NCBI RefSeq assembly: GCF_001562115.1
Contig: NZ_CP013926.1
Coordinates: forward strand, 1,922,001 to 1,986,000
Direction of reading: 5' to 3'
Source of the DNA: Alteromonas stellipolaris
Lineage (GTDB): Bacteria; Pseudomonadota; Gammaproteobacteria; Enterobacterales; Alteromonadaceae
Length of the DNA: 64,000 bases
The first letter of the stretch is position 1. Each line of letters begins with the position of its first letter. The notes under the pieces are model-generated. The model saw only the letters and a program-made list of their open reading frames with translations, had not been told where the DNA came from and made no database searches. The translations under genes and the position numbers were made by a program. Shown here piece by piece: positions 45,492 through 55,528 of this stretch.

Positions 45492-45620
45492 GGAAACAAG
45501 GTATAAGGGCAAGGCGAAAAACGAGATATAAATGTAGGGTAAAAAGATATGTTTTGACTGGTCTAACGTAATTTCTACGCCGCTTAATCGCTGAAAAATA
45601 ACTCTAGGTCAGTCACTTAT

Positions 45621-46142
45621 ATGTTTATACGCATTTTTGATAAAGTCGTTTTCGCAACCCTATTTGTTGCAGCACTACAGGTTCCTATTTTAGCCGACCA
45701 CTATCGTCAATATTTGAGCGGCTATTACGATGCCACCCGCGAGGAAGTATCTGCCATGTCGGCGTTAGCAACGCAACACGGCTATGCATCAGTGGGCGCA
45801 ATGTTAACGGCGTTAAAGCAAAACAGCGAAGCTGTGGTAAGGGCAGATGCAGAACGTAAATCAACGCTTTTCACCAAGCTTAGCCATATAGAACAAGGGA
45901 TCAAAACCCTTGAGCACGGCCATTATTATGAAAAAGCTTGGTATATGGTTACTCCATCAAATGCGCCTACGCTGCAGAAGGTATTAGACAATTTCAGCCC
46001 TTCGGTGCCACTTACCCCATCATCAATTATTTTCAGCTTTATTACTGCTTTACTGATTAATTTATTATTGTGGAGCCCTTATCTTTGCTATTGCCAAGTT
46101 AGGCACTTGAAGCACAAGCCTCAGCACGCTAGCTATCGCTAA
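45621..46142 (+). CDS. DUF2937 family membrane protein
   Basis: A 173-aa protein with an N-terminal hydrophobic segment (7-25), a central soluble helical region of about 100 residues, and a C-terminal transmembrane segment (about 133-155). It matches the DUF2937 family by the ADHYRQYLSGYYDATREEV stretch. Function unknown. Confidence 0.75.
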   Translation: MFIRIFDKVVFATLFVAALQVPILADHYRQYLSGYYDATREEVSAMSALATQHGYASVGAMLTALKQNSEAVVRADAERKSTLFTKLSHIEQGIKTLEHGHYYEKAWYMVTPSNAPTLQKVLDNFSPSVPLTPSSIIFSFITALLINLLLWSPYLCYCQVRHLKHKPQHASYR

Positions 46143-46326
46143 TGTGCTTGGCTTATAGCTTATCCTCTTCCCAGCCCAAAATGCGCTTTGAATAACTTCT
46201 ATGCAAATTTGGCACTTTCCATGCAGTAACCTTAATACGAGTTTTCTTTATTTAGCGTAAAAATATCGCGCCAATTACAAAAAAACGTAAATATTATAGT
46301 TAGTTAAATAGTAAGGAAGAATAATC

Positions 46327-46608
46327 ATGCCTACTGACGCACAATTACTTATTGGGAAAGTGTTGCAAATAAAAGACAAAATTAGTGCAAAACGTCATTG
46401 CATTCCAACTGAGCTTCAGACCGAGTGGGACGCACTTGACAAGAAAACAGCCTGCTTCGAAAGCACAGCCATTTTTAAATCTGCGGTAAAGGGCCAACAT
46501 ACCAGTAAGCACCTCGCCTACTCTGGTTCAATTAAAGAACTATCAGGTTTAGTTAGCCGCTTGAACGCGTTGAATGAAGAAGTAACGATTGCACAGGTAA
46601 GGCACTAA
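46327..46608 (+). CDS. Small hypothetical protein
   Basis: A 93-aa soluble, largely helical protein behind a clear ribosome-binding site (AGGAAG). No family recognised. It is alone between DUF2937 and the convergent GNAT-C39 gene; the gap 46609-46819 shows no clear terminator. Confidence 0.6.
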   Translation: MPTDAQLLIGKVLQIKDKISAKRHCIPTELQTEWDALDKKTACFESTAIFKSAVKGQHTSKHLAYSGSIKELSGLVSRLNALNEEVTIAQVRH

Positions 46609-46819
46609 TAAAGGCGCTTCGTTTTCCTAACTCAAGGCTTTTAAACTTAGGCTTTTTAAGTCGACCTTAAGTTTGCGTTCCTTGGCTTTATGAAACAACC
46701 GCGCCTTTTATTGTTAGTACAATTTTGGCTACTCAGTTACTCCTGTATAGTTACAGAAGCTTTAGAAATAAGTTTTCAAGCAGCCGTTTTTAATCAGCAG
46801 CTCTTTAGCGAGCAGTTCT

Positions 46820-48052
46820 CTAGATAGCAGCTTTTGTAGACAGCAGCACCAGTGTGCGGACTTTACGTGTACCGTAACTGGCTAAACGAACAAAGTCGTC
46901 TCGTGCCACCGGAATGTGTTGAAATTCAACACGCTGACTCTCGTTTTGACTATCGCCATCGTCAGCATCCGGATCGTGCAAATAAAAACATTGCTCATCG
47001 TAACTGGTAATAGCCACCCAATGTGGTGCTTTTTTCTTATCAAATGCATAAGTGCTTATTAGGCACACCACCGCTTTGCCAGCATCTAGCGCTTGCTCAA
47101 TGGTATCTACTCGCCACTCTTCGGTAGTAATAGCCATTTTACTTTTTTGCGCCTGATGCAAAAAGTCTGCTTCTACTTGCCCAACAATATGTTTTTTATG
47201 TTCACTTCTTACGCCATCTACAAATAACGGCAAAGGCTGGTTTATTAACACCTCTGCGGTAAACCCCTCTATTTGCGCCGCCAACGCCAACCCAATAGGG
47301 TGGCAGCCACCATGGCCTGACGTCATAAATATTGTGGTCGCTGTACGCCAAATCGCCAATTCTTTTTGCTGGTTCATTTCGCATTTTTTTTGCAATGAAC
47401 ACATGGCCATCATTAATGCCGATGGCCCGCAGGTAAATTCAGTCGTTTGCTGATACCAAGGGTATATAGCATGAGACATGGCTTTCGATGACACCAATAC
47501 CTTCTGCATACGTAACGCGTTTGAATGGTCGTCGTAATAATCAACGTACATACCAAACTGTTTAAAACCTAGCCGTTGGTAAAGTGAAATAGCGCCCTTA
47601 TTGTCCGCAGACACTTCTAGGCGCATAAAGCGCTTTCCCTTGGCTAACGCCTGCTCCCCTAATATTGTTATTAACTTTTCAGCTATTCCCAAACCACGGG
47701 CTTCTGGTAACACCGCAATTGAATACAGCCGGGTGAGTTGCGTGCCTCTACGAAGTAACAATAATCCATAACCCGCTAGGATAATTCCTTGTGCGGTGTG
47801 GTGCTCGGCAATATAAAATTCAGCATGTTTAGCCGTAACGTAAAATCGAAAGCGACGAACATTCAGCTTATCGCTTTTAAAACACGTGTTTTCGATGTGC
47901 TGTATTTGTTTCACATCCTCTAACGTGGCTTTTCTCAACTGAATGGTTTTAGCTGTATTCATTTCAGCCTCACGATCACTTTTATGTTCAGGCGACAGCT
48001 TATTGTATTCAGACGGCATGCCACTGTATTCAGACGCAAGTGCACTCTTCAT
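46820..48052 (-). CDS. GNAT acetyltransferase fused to C39-like cysteine peptidase
   Basis: A 410-aa two-domain protein. Residues 36-185 are a GNAT domain with VLPEARGLGIAEKLI (acetyl-CoA loop) and NKGAISLYQRLGF. Residues 195-405 are a papain-like C39-type peptidase: QQTTEFTCGPSALMM (Gln201/202, Cys208), APHWVAIT (His344) and LHDPD (Asp360). No ABC transporter or signal peptide, so it acts in the cytosol. It follows the ATP-grasp ligase gene by 2 bp. An in-frame ATG at codon 31 with GAGG upstream is an alternative start. A peptide-tailoring role is inference. Confidence 0.82.
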   Translation of the reverse strand: MKSALASEYSGMPSEYNKLSPEHKSDREAEMNTAKTIQLRKATLEDVKQIQHIENTCFKSDKLNVRRFRFYVTAKHAEFYIAEHHTAQGIILAGYGLLLLRRGTQLTRLYSIAVLPEARGLGIAEKLITILGEQALAKGKRFMRLEVSADNKGAISLYQRLGFKQFGMYVDYYDDHSNALRMQKVLVSSKAMSHAIYPWYQQTTEFTCGPSALMMAMCSLQKKCEMNQQKELAIWRTATTIFMTSGHGGCHPIGLALAAQIEGFTAEVLINQPLPLFVDGVRSEHKKHIVGQVEADFLHQAQKSKMAITTEEWRVDTIEQALDAGKAVVCLISTYAFDKKKAPHWVAITSYDEQCFYLHDPDADDGDSQNESQRVEFQHIPVARDDFVRLASYGTRKVRTLVLLSTKAAI

Positions 48053-48054
48053 GC

Positions 48055-49554
48055 TTATCGCCCTCGTCGCTCTAGTCTGTCAGCAAACTCCTGCATAATT
48101 AACTCATACAAGGCTTTACCTAAATATTTGTCTTCAACCCCAGCATCTATACTTGGGTTGTCGTTAACTTCAATCACGTATACCTGATTGCCAGAATGCT
48201 TGATGTCTACGCCGTATAAGCCATCACCCACTACTTTTGCTGCTTTAATTGCTGCCTGTAGCACTGGCTTTGGTACTTCAAAGGTTGGCATTGTTGTAAA
48301 GCCACCGGATGAAAAACGCTCACCTTGATGGTGATATATTTGCCAATGGTTACGCGCCATAAAATACTGACAGGCATAAATCGGCTTACCGCCTAACATA
48401 CCAATACGCCAATCAAACTCGGTAAAGATGTATTCTTGAACCAGCACTAAGGCTGATTCAGCCAACATTTCAACCAAGCGTGCTTTTAACACATCACGGT
48501 TTTCTGCTTTGTGCACACCACGAGAAAACGAGCTTTCCGGTAACTTCAGTACCAAAGGTAAGCCAAACTCCTCTATAAGCTTATCGCAGGTTTCATCATC
48601 AGAATTCGACACAAACATAGCTTTCGGTGCCGGTACTTTTTGATACGTAAAAGCATCTTGTAAAAACACTTTGTTGCAACAGCGCAATATAGACTGGGTA
48701 TCATCCATCACTATCACCCCTTCTCGCTCAGCCGCTCTGGCTAAACGATAGGTGTGATGGTCTATTGCCGTAGTTTCACGAATAAATAACGCGTCATAGT
48801 GTCCCAAATCTTCAGGCGATAAACGTGAAACCACATTGGCTCTAAATCCCACCTTTTCAGCCGCTTTTACAAAGTGGCGAATCGCTTTTTCGTCGCTAGG
48901 TGGCGTCGACTCATCAGGATTAACTAAAATAGCCATATCCCAACGAGTGCGTTTACTTGCTTTAGAGGCACGCCATTGTTTCGTGGTGTAGCTTTCTAAC
49001 TGAGCAATACACAACTGCTGTTGTTTGCTATCTAGCGCAGTAAAAGGCTTAGCCGCAATATCAGCAAAGCCAACTACGTTGTGTTTGCCACTTACTTTTT
49101 TACTGATCTTCTTGTTCGCATGGGAATCAGTCGCTGTCAGGGTAAGTAGTAAAATCGGACATGGATACTTTTCAAACGCTTGACGGGCAACTCGCTTAAA
49201 ACGCTGATCTTTAACTTCACCAAAAAGTACCAATAAAGGCGAAGCAGGAATATCAACTTCATCAACGGGTAACGACAACGCAAAAGGTAGTCTATCTACA
49301 CTACGTGCTTCTGCTAGTCGAAGGTCGTTAATGGTATTTACGCCGGGTAATACCAAATGATTACGCGCCTGCGCCAACAATGAACAGTAATACCCTTGGC
49401 TTAAATAGCGGGTAGTGTCACACAGGTTTATTACCCGTATTTTCGGTTCATTAAGTTTCGGAAACTCCGCCAAGTAATCTTGAAAGGTAAGTACCGTTAA
49501 CGCTGTTTCGCTAAATGGCGTAACATCGTCAGCCACAATCAACGTATTGTGCAT
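48055..49554 (-). CDS. RimK-like ATP-grasp ligase with RLAN-type N-terminal domain
   Basis: A 499-aa protein. The N-terminal about 200 residues fit the RimK-like ATP-grasp N-terminal (RLAN) domain, residues 205-290 a preATP-grasp segment, and 290-490 the ATP-grasp fold with LVLKLPESSFSRGV (nucleotide-binding Lys), VQEYIFTEFDWRIG and VIEVNDNPSID (Mg ligands). RimK relatives add glutamate or other amino acids to peptides or small molecules. It lies 2 bp upstream of the GNAT-C39 fusion, so the two form a predicted biosynthetic or modification pair. Confidence 0.82.
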   Translation of the reverse strand: MHNTLIVADDVTPFSETALTVLTFQDYLAEFPKLNEPKIRVINLCDTTRYLSQGYYCSLLAQARNHLVLPGVNTINDLRLAEARSVDRLPFALSLPVDEVDIPASPLLVLFGEVKDQRFKRVARQAFEKYPCPILLLTLTATDSHANKKISKKVSGKHNVVGFADIAAKPFTALDSKQQQLCIAQLESYTTKQWRASKASKRTRWDMAILVNPDESTPPSDEKAIRHFVKAAEKVGFRANVVSRLSPEDLGHYDALFIRETTAIDHHTYRLARAAEREGVIVMDDTQSILRCCNKVFLQDAFTYQKVPAPKAMFVSNSDDETCDKLIEEFGLPLVLKLPESSFSRGVHKAENRDVLKARLVEMLAESALVLVQEYIFTEFDWRIGMLGGKPIYACQYFMARNHWQIYHHQGERFSSGGFTTMPTFEVPKPVLQAAIKAAKVVGDGLYGVDIKHSGNQVYVIEVNDNPSIDAGVEDKYLGKALYELIMQEFADRLERRGR

Positions 49555-49892
49555 GTAATTCGCTTCTAAATAATATTAAGTAAGTTACAATTCGAGAAGT
49601 GCGGCATTAAGAATAATGCTCACCACTACTCAAGTAAGAATGGCGCTAAGTTTACGCCGAAAGTGAAAATTGCAAAGTGAATTGAGCACGGCTTTTTTTC
49701 ATCGTTAAGACAACGAAAACTAATCTATCTCGCAGGGTTATTTATGGCGAAGCGCAGTCGCTCGCTAAAAGCGCTAGACGGTGATTGAAGCTCAGCTAAA
49801 ACAAGGAAACAGCCTAAGAATACTGTTGTTTTTACTTAACTTTTTATAATTTATACTGCGAGTAGATTTCAGAGAAACAAGTAGGAGATTGT
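49555..49892. other. Intergenic region between the ligase pair and the antiporter
   Basis: The space holds the divergent promoters of both neighbours. A 14-codon open frame (49744-49788) overlaps a GCG-rich imperfect hairpin and is not convincing as a gene. An AT-rich stretch near 49836-49858 includes TATAAT and may hold the antiporter promoter. Nothing else is recognisable. Confidence 0.4.
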
Positions 49893-50861
49893 ATGTTATT
49901 AGCCAGTTTAGCCATTCTTATTGGGCTGCCGGTTTTGCTATGGAGTGCAGGGAAATTTGTGGGTGGCGCGGCATCCGTTGCCAATCACTTTGGCGTGTCC
50001 CCGCTTCTTATTGGTATGCTGATTATTGGTTTTGGAACATCAGCCCCTGAAATCATTGTCTCTATCTTCGCTGCCATTCAAGGTAATTCAGGTATTGCTT
50101 TAGGTAATGCCTACGGCTCGAACATTGCTAACATACTGCTTATTTTAGGATTAACCGCACTTATCAGCCCTATAGCGGTTAAATCGAACATTATTAAAAA
50201 GGAAATTCCTGTATTACTGGGTATTACCTTTTTCGCTTCTTGGCAGGTGCTAGACCAATCGGTATCAAAGGATGATGCTTTCTCATTACTTGGCCTGTTT
50301 GTACTGCTTATTTCATGGAGTATTTGGCATGGGATGCAAGGCAGTAAAGACAAACTAGCCGATGAATACAGTGAGGAAATAAATGCATCTGAAGGTACAA
50401 TCAAAACCCATATAGTATGGCTTCTTACGGGCCTACTCTTGCTAGTAGCCAGCTCTCGTATGTTAGTGTGGGGTGCTGTTGAAGTAGCCACCTTCTTTGG
50501 CGTTAGCGATACTATTATTGGCTTAACGGTTATTGCAATTGGTACGTCGTTGCCTGAACTTGCTTCATCGCTTATCGCAGTGAAAAAAGGTGAGCACGAT
50601 TTGGCCTTGGGAAATGTTATTGGCTCGAATATGTTCAACACCCTCGCCGTGGTAGGTATTGCAGGTACTATTCAGCCTATGTCGGTAAGTGCTGACTTCT
50701 TATATCGCGATGTTGTCGTAATGTTGGCAGCTACAATAGCACTGTTTGTATTTTGCATTGGCTACAAGCGTCAAGGGCGCTTAAACCGAGTAGAAGGAGG
50801 GGCATTTGTGGCAGCTTACGCCATTTACACTTATTGGCTCATTAGCATCGCCTTTATGTAG
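49893..50861 (+). CDS. Calcium/sodium antiporter (YrbG-like)
   Basis: A 322-aa CaCA-superfamily exchanger with ten or so transmembrane helices and the two inverted alpha repeats: GFGTSAPEII...GNAYGSNIANI (about 48-88) and AIGTSLPELASS...GNVIGSNMFN (about 210-250). The Glu residues in each repeat bind the cation. Good ribosome-binding site AGGAG. It overlaps the convergent small membrane gene by 8 nt. Confidence 0.92.
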   Translation: MLLASLAILIGLPVLLWSAGKFVGGAASVANHFGVSPLLIGMLIIGFGTSAPEIIVSIFAAIQGNSGIALGNAYGSNIANILLILGLTALISPIAVKSNIIKKEIPVLLGITFFASWQVLDQSVSKDDAFSLLGLFVLLISWSIWHGMQGSKDKLADEYSEEINASEGTIKTHIVWLLTGLLLLVASSRMLVWGAVEVATFFGVSDTIIGLTVIAIGTSLPELASSLIAVKKGEHDLALGNVIGSNMFNTLAVVGIAGTIQPMSVSADFLYRDVVVMLAATIALFVFCIGYKRQGRLNRVEGGAFVAAYAIYTYWLISIAFM

Positions 50862-51249
50862 CGGCTCCCATGGTAGTGGCCAGCGTAATAAGGCTAATAA
50901 CAGCTATGCTGGCCAATACGAATAAATTAAAACCAAACTGATCGCCCTGCCGCCTGCTGCGGCGGGCGCGCATTACAATACTAACCAAACTTACCAACAA
51001 ACATACTTGCAGCATGATTTGCATGGCTTTTACATATTCAGCCGACCACCCTGTGTCGCCTTCAATGCCCCAGTATTCTTGAACACCGCTGATAAAGTCG
51101 GGGCGAGCAAAATGAAATAGAACCAAGGTTACTACTAGTGCCAACCAACCTATTACATTGAGAGCCAGCATCACGCGAAAGAAATTTGTTTCGGTTCTAG
51201 GCCTTGAACGTCGCTCTTCAACACCGTACGGATTATATTTATTTCCCAT
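50854..51249 (-). CDS. Small hypothetical membrane protein
   Basis: A 131-aa protein with an Arg-rich N-terminus and three predicted transmembrane helices (about 28-46, 75-92, 108-125). No family recognised. Confidence 0.7.
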   Translation of the reverse strand: MGNKYNPYGVEERRSRPRTETNFFRVMLALNVIGWLALVVTLVLFHFARPDFISGVQEYWGIEGDTGWSAEYVKAMQIMLQVCLLVSLVSIVMRARRSRRQGDQFGFNLFVLASIAVISLITLATTMGAAT

Positions 51250-51542
51250 TTGTCACTCTGTTCTCTGGCATCCCGCTTTAGGTTGAGTATACTAGCGTGC
51301 TATTGGATTATGCGTGATTAGCGGTATTTATTTTTAGTCTTTTTGTAAACGCCATTCTCGCGTTTTTGAAATGACTAGGTGCTATCTCGCTTTTTCAGGA
51401 TGAAAATTCTAAAACATGCTGAATTATCGGCAGAAAATCCAAAAGATTGACGTAAAAACCATTATTAGTGCAAATGCACATTGTTGTTGCTTGTGGAACA
51501 ATGACACAAAACAGCATAAATCAGTGAGACGGAGAAATTAAC

Positions 51543-52940
51543 ATGACGCATGCGCCCGTTGTCGACGTACTTAAAGGTAAGTACGCAGTTGGCGAATCGG
51601 TAACCGTTAAAGGTTGGGTAAGAACACGCCGCGACTCTAAGGCTGGGTTATCTTTTATAGCACTACACGATGGTAGTTGCTTTGACCCTATTCAAGTGGT
51701 AGCACTGAGTTCTCTGTCAAATTACGCTGACGTACAGCGTTTAACAGCAAGCTGCTCACTATCGGTAACTGGTGTAGTAAAAGCCTCTCAGGGCCAAGGC
51801 CAATCGGTAGAAATTGAAGCAACTGAGGTTGAGGTATTAGGCTGGGTAGAAAATCCAGATACTTACCCAATGTCAGCGAAGCGACACAGTATCGAGTACT
51901 TAAGAGAATACGCTCACCTGCGCCCTCGTACTAATGTAATTGGTGCGGTAACGCGTGTGCGTAACTGTCTATCACAAGCCATTCATCGCTTCTTCCATGA
52001 GCGCGGCCATTTTTGGGTATCTACCCCAATTTTAACGGCAAGTGACACAGAAGGCGCTGGTGAAATGTTCCGCGTATCTACATTAGATATGATGAACCTG
52101 CCATTAGACGACAAAGGTAACGTTGATTACTCAGAAGATTTCTTCGGTAAAGAAACCTACCTTACCGTTTCGGGTCAGTTAAACGTTGAAACCTATTGTA
52201 CAGCCATGTCTAAGGTTTATACCTTTGGGCCTACTTTCCGCGCAGAAAACTCAAACACCTCTCGCCACTTGGCTGAGTTCTGGATGATTGAGCCGGAAGT
52301 TGCCTTTGCTGATTTGAGCGATATTGCTCAGTTAGCTGAAGACATGCTGAAATATGTGTGTAAAGCCGTGCTTGATGAACTGCCAGATGACATGAACTTC
52401 TTTGCTCAACGTATTAAAAAAGATGCTGTTGAACGCTTAGAAAAGTTAGTGAGTTCTGACTTTGTTCGCATGGACTACACAGACGCAATCGACATTTTAC
52501 AAAACTGCGGCAAAACCTTTGAATTTCCTGTTGAGTGGGGAATTGATTTGTCTTCAGAGCATGAGCGCTATTTAGCCGAAGAACACGTTGGTGCACCTAT
52601 CATTATGCAAAACTATCCTAAGGATATTAAAGCATTCTATATGCGTATTAACGACGACGGCAAAACCGTTGCCGCTATGGACGTACTTGCACCAGGTATT
52701 GGTGAGATTATTGGTGGTTCGCAGCGTGAAGAACGCCTTGATGTTTTTGACGCCCGTTTGGAAGAAATGGAATTGTCGAAAGAAGACTATGCATGGTATC
52801 GCGACCTTCGCCGTTATGGCACCGTACCGCACTCTGGCTTCGGACTAGGTTTCGAGCGCTTAGTCGCTTATGTTACTGGTATGCAAAACGTGCGTGATGT
52901 TATTCCATTCCCACGCACACCAGGTAACGCTAGCTTCTAA
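51543..52940 (+). CDS. asnS: Asparaginyl-tRNA synthetase
   Basis: A class IIb synthetase of 465 aa: N-terminal OB-fold anticodon-binding domain (about 1-110) and the catalytic core with motif 2 ([21 protein letters not shown]) and motif 3 ([15 protein letters not shown]). GGAG lies 8 bp before the ATG. Monocistronic with its own terminator. Confidence 0.97.
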   Translation: MTHAPVVDVLKGKYAVGESVTVKGWVRTRRDSKAGLSFIALHDGSCFDPIQVVALSSLSNYADVQRLTASCSLSVTGVVKASQGQGQSVEIEATEVEVLGWVENPDTYPMSAKRHSIEYLREYAHLRPRTNVIGAVTRVRNCLSQAIHRFFHERGHFWVSTPILTASDTEGAGEMFRVSTLDMMNLPLDDKGNVDYSEDFFGKETYLTVSGQLNVETYCTAMSKVYTFGPTFRAENSNTSRHLAEFWMIEPEVAFADLSDIAQLAEDMLKYVCKAVLDELPDDMNFFAQRIKKDAVERLEKLVSSDFVRMDYTDAIDILQNCGKTFEFPVEWGIDLSSEHERYLAEEHVGAPIIMQNYPKDIKAFYMRINDDGKTVAAMDVLAPGIGEIIGGSQREERLDVFDARLEEMELSKEDYAWYRDLRRYGTVPHSGFGLGFERLVAYVTGMQNVRDVIPFPRTPGNASF

Positions 52941-52963
52941 ATTGCGGTTAATCTTGTGTATGT

Positions 52964-52992
52964 AAAGCCAGCACCTTGTGCTGGCTTTTTTG
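52964..52992 (+). terminator. Terminator of asnS
   Basis: AAAGCCAGCAC-CTT-GTGCTGGCTTTTTT is a textbook intrinsic terminator 25 bp after the stop codon. Confidence 0.95.
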
Positions 52993-53040
52993 TTACCTTC
53001 ATTTAGCGTTTCTTACTGCGCATTGTTTCAAGCTAATCTA

Positions 53041-54183
53041 TTATGGCGTAACGTCATTACCAATGGCCGCTGAGCGGCATGGTATTACGGTATAGGTGTA
53101 GCCAATATCATCGTTTTTCAAAGGACGAATTGTTAAAATTTCATAATCGTTCAATTCCACTACCCGCGTACCTTCGGGGTTAGCACAGCGAGAAAATTCA
53201 TCAGCTTCATAATTAAAGATAAACTCAGCGAGCAACTGCTTTTGCATAAGTCGAAACGCTGCTCCTTGGGCTGAAAGGTCAAAGCCAACCACTCGCTCTT
53301 CTTCGGTTGTGGTTTCAGAAGCGTTTCCCGATAGGGATTCTGGTAAAGTGTTTAAATCGGCTTCAAGCGCAGTAGCAGGTTTAAATTCATCTTCTAACTC
53401 CGCCTTTATCTGTGCTTTTATACTGTTAGCAGCCTCTGCCAACGTTACTGGCTTTGTTGGGTTACCGATTTGAGCAGCAATCACCCCCTTATCCTTTACT
53501 TTTGAACTAGTTGATACGAGCTTTGAAGGGGTATCTGAGAAAAAACTAACAATACCAGACTCCATCGACACCTCTACCACTTTAACCAATACCAATAGCA
53601 TCCATCCATAACGAATCAAAGCGGTGGTAAACACGAATCTATATTCTGGCGCATGCCACAATCCATGAACGCCAAAAGGCTTGAGCAAAAGTAGTACGAG
53701 CAAATACAGTGGCATGAGTAATTGGACTAGAACCAGAGCTAACAGAGTGGTTATAAAAAACCAACTTGGAAGCATCAGGATAATGGCAAAATTATGACTG
53801 TAGGGCAGAGACGCGGCACTTACACCCGAAACACTATTCACTAACCCACTTGCCGAAGCCAATGCAAAATTAGCAATTACGGCATAAATAAACAGGATAA
53901 AGGCTCTACCTGGTAAGCTATTCCAGACCAGCATGAACCTAGGCCAGAATTCGTAAAGTATGGCAATAGTGACCAATACACCTATTACGACTTTATAAAA
54001 GCTACCTTGAAGGCCGAAGAACAGTGCGCTAAAAAACACCAAGGTTGCGGCAGCATAACAACGCTGTGCTAAATTTAGGCTTTGCCAAAACCTGACTACC
54101 CCTGATGTTCGTCTCAGCAATCTTCGACTAACTATACGCTTGAACACCCCTAGGCGGCGCTGGATTTGAATTATTATGCTCAT
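53041..54183 (-). CDS. Hypothetical polytopic membrane protein
   Basis: A 380-aa protein with a basic N-terminus, five to six hydrophobic segments between residues 45 and 215, and a C-terminal soluble domain of about 165 residues that is acidic and contains a pair of late Cys. I do not recognise the family. It is divergent from pqiA with 200 bp between them; a role in the envelope is only suggested by topology. Confidence 0.65.
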   Translation of the reverse strand: MSIIIQIQRRLGVFKRIVSRRLLRRTSGVVRFWQSLNLAQRCYAAATLVFFSALFFGLQGSFYKVVIGVLVTIAILYEFWPRFMLVWNSLPGRAFILFIYAVIANFALASASGLVNSVSGVSAASLPYSHNFAIILMLPSWFFITTLLALVLVQLLMPLYLLVLLLLKPFGVHGLWHAPEYRFVFTTALIRYGWMLLVLVKVVEVSMESGIVSFFSDTPSKLVSTSSKVKDKGVIAAQIGNPTKPVTLAEAANSIKAQIKAELEDEFKPATALEADLNTLPESLSGNASETTTEEERVVGFDLSAQGAAFRLMQKQLLAEFIFNYEADEFSRCANPEGTRVVELNDYEILTIRPLKNDDIGYTYTVIPCRSAAIGNDVTP

Positions 54184-54278
54184 GTAATGTCTTATATTGT
54201 GATTATTTTTAGTTGTACTTATCAGCGAAGCTTCCCGCTAACCGTGGAATACGCTATTCTGTTAACAATTACATTTCA

Positions 54279-54291
54279 ACGGTTTAACCGT
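54279..54291. promoter_or_regulatory. Palindrome upstream of pqiABC
   Basis: ACGGTT-T-AACCGT is a perfect 13-bp inverted repeat about 100 bp before the pqiA start, in a region with promoter-like AT-rich sequence. It may be an operator, but no regulator can be named. Confidence 0.25.
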
Positions 54292-54385
54292 CGTTTTTAT
54301 AGTTTGGGTTTACAATCCGGCGCTAAAGCTTGGTTCTACAGTTCAATGTTTCCATTTAGAATAAGGCGTTTGTTTTTTTACTCCT

Positions 54386-55528
54386 ATGGCTGAAGGTACT
54401 AGGTTAACCCTCGTTTGCGAACAATGCCATCATCGCGTTGTTTTGCCAGAGTTAAATCATCGGGAACGAGCAATATGTCCTCGATGTCATCATACCTTGC
54501 TCACATTCAAGAGAAATGCGAGCGAGCGGCTTTTGGCATTTTCAATAAGTGCGTTTGTTTTTCTAGCCCTATCCCTACCTTTTAACTTTTTGACTTTTAA
54601 ATCAAGTGGTCAGAAGCACAGTATCGATCTTCCCGGTGGTCTTTCCGTGTTAATGGAAAACGACTATTTATCCTTGGCTATTATTACCGGCTTAGCGACA
54701 TTAATTTTACCCGGCATGGTGCTTTTAGGTTTTATTACCCTTGGGTTAGCACATTTAAACAATGCGAGAACGCCGTTTATTAAGCGGATGTTTTATTGGG
54801 TGAGAGCCCTGCTACCGTGGAGTATGGCCGAAATATTCTTAGTGGGAACATTAGTAAGCTTAATAAAAGTCACCGAACTAGCCGATGTGGCTATTGGTAT
54901 GTCTTTTTATGCGTTTATTGGCTTTACCGCATTTATGGCCCTATCAATGTCGAACTTCGACAGTACAGGGTTTGCATTGTGGCTACACGAAGGCGAGTTA
55001 CCACCGCCAAAACCTTTAGAAGAAAAACAAGCCAGTAGCAGTATACAACGCACTTGGGCGCTGCTGCTTACCGCAACTATTTTGTATATCCCCGCGAACG
55101 TATTGCCCATTATGCGAACTGAGTTTTTTGGTCAAGAAACCCCAAATACCATTATTGGTGGCGTGATTACTCTGTGGGAGGGGGGCTCATACCCCATCGC
55201 CATTATTATTTTAGTGGCAAGCGTAGTAGTGCCAGTAGCCAAAATTATCATTCTTTGTTGGTTGAATTTAAGTGTTCAACTTGGCAGAACGGGCTCTACA
55301 CAATTACGCATTCGCTATTACCGCATAACAGAAGCTATTGGTCGTTGGTCAATGATTGACGTTTTTGTGGTCGCGGTATTAGTTGCACTAATTCAGATGG
55401 GTAATACACTTTCTATTTTTCCTGGCCCCGCAGCGCTTGCGTTTTGTGCGGTGGTCTTCACTACGATGATAGCCGCTATGACATTTGATTCACGGCTTAT
55501 TTGGCAGCACTGGAAACAACTACCATGA
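54386..55528 (+). CDS. pqiA: PqiA family intermembrane transport protein
   Basis: A 380-aa inner-membrane protein with an N-terminal zinc ribbon (CEQCHH...CPRCHH, residues 10-38) and two bundles of about four transmembrane helices. The second half, starting after the linker near residue 215, has no second zinc ribbon. PqiA works with the MCE protein PqiB and lipoprotein PqiC in envelope lipid transport. Its stop overlaps pqiB by 4 nt. Confidence 0.9.
   Translation: MAEGTRLTLVCEQCHHRVVLPELNHRERAICPRCHHTLLTFKRNASERLLAFSISAFVFLALSLPFNFLTFKSSGQKHSIDLPGGLSVLMENDYLSLAIITGLATLILPGMVLLGFITLGLAHLNNARTPFIKRMFYWVRALLPWSMAEIFLVGTLVSLIKVTELADVAIGMSFYAFIGFTAFMALSMSNFDSTGFALWLHEGELPPPKPLEEKQASSSIQRTWALLLTATILYIPANVLPIMRTEFFGQETPNTIIGGVITLWEGGSYPIAIIILVASVVVPVAKIIILCWLNLSVQLGRTGSTQLRIRYYRITEAIGRWSMIDVFVVAVLVALIQMGNTLSIFPGPAALAFCAVVFTTMIAAMTFDSRLIWQHWKQLP

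Noticed and set aside
46744..46757. LexA-like CTGT-N-ACAG sequence
   Set aside because: The spacing is six bases rather than eight, and no gene starts nearby.
54166..54393. 75-aa open frame between the membrane protein and pqiA
   Set aside because: It runs through the divergent promoter region, lacks a ribosome-binding site and has no recognisable features.
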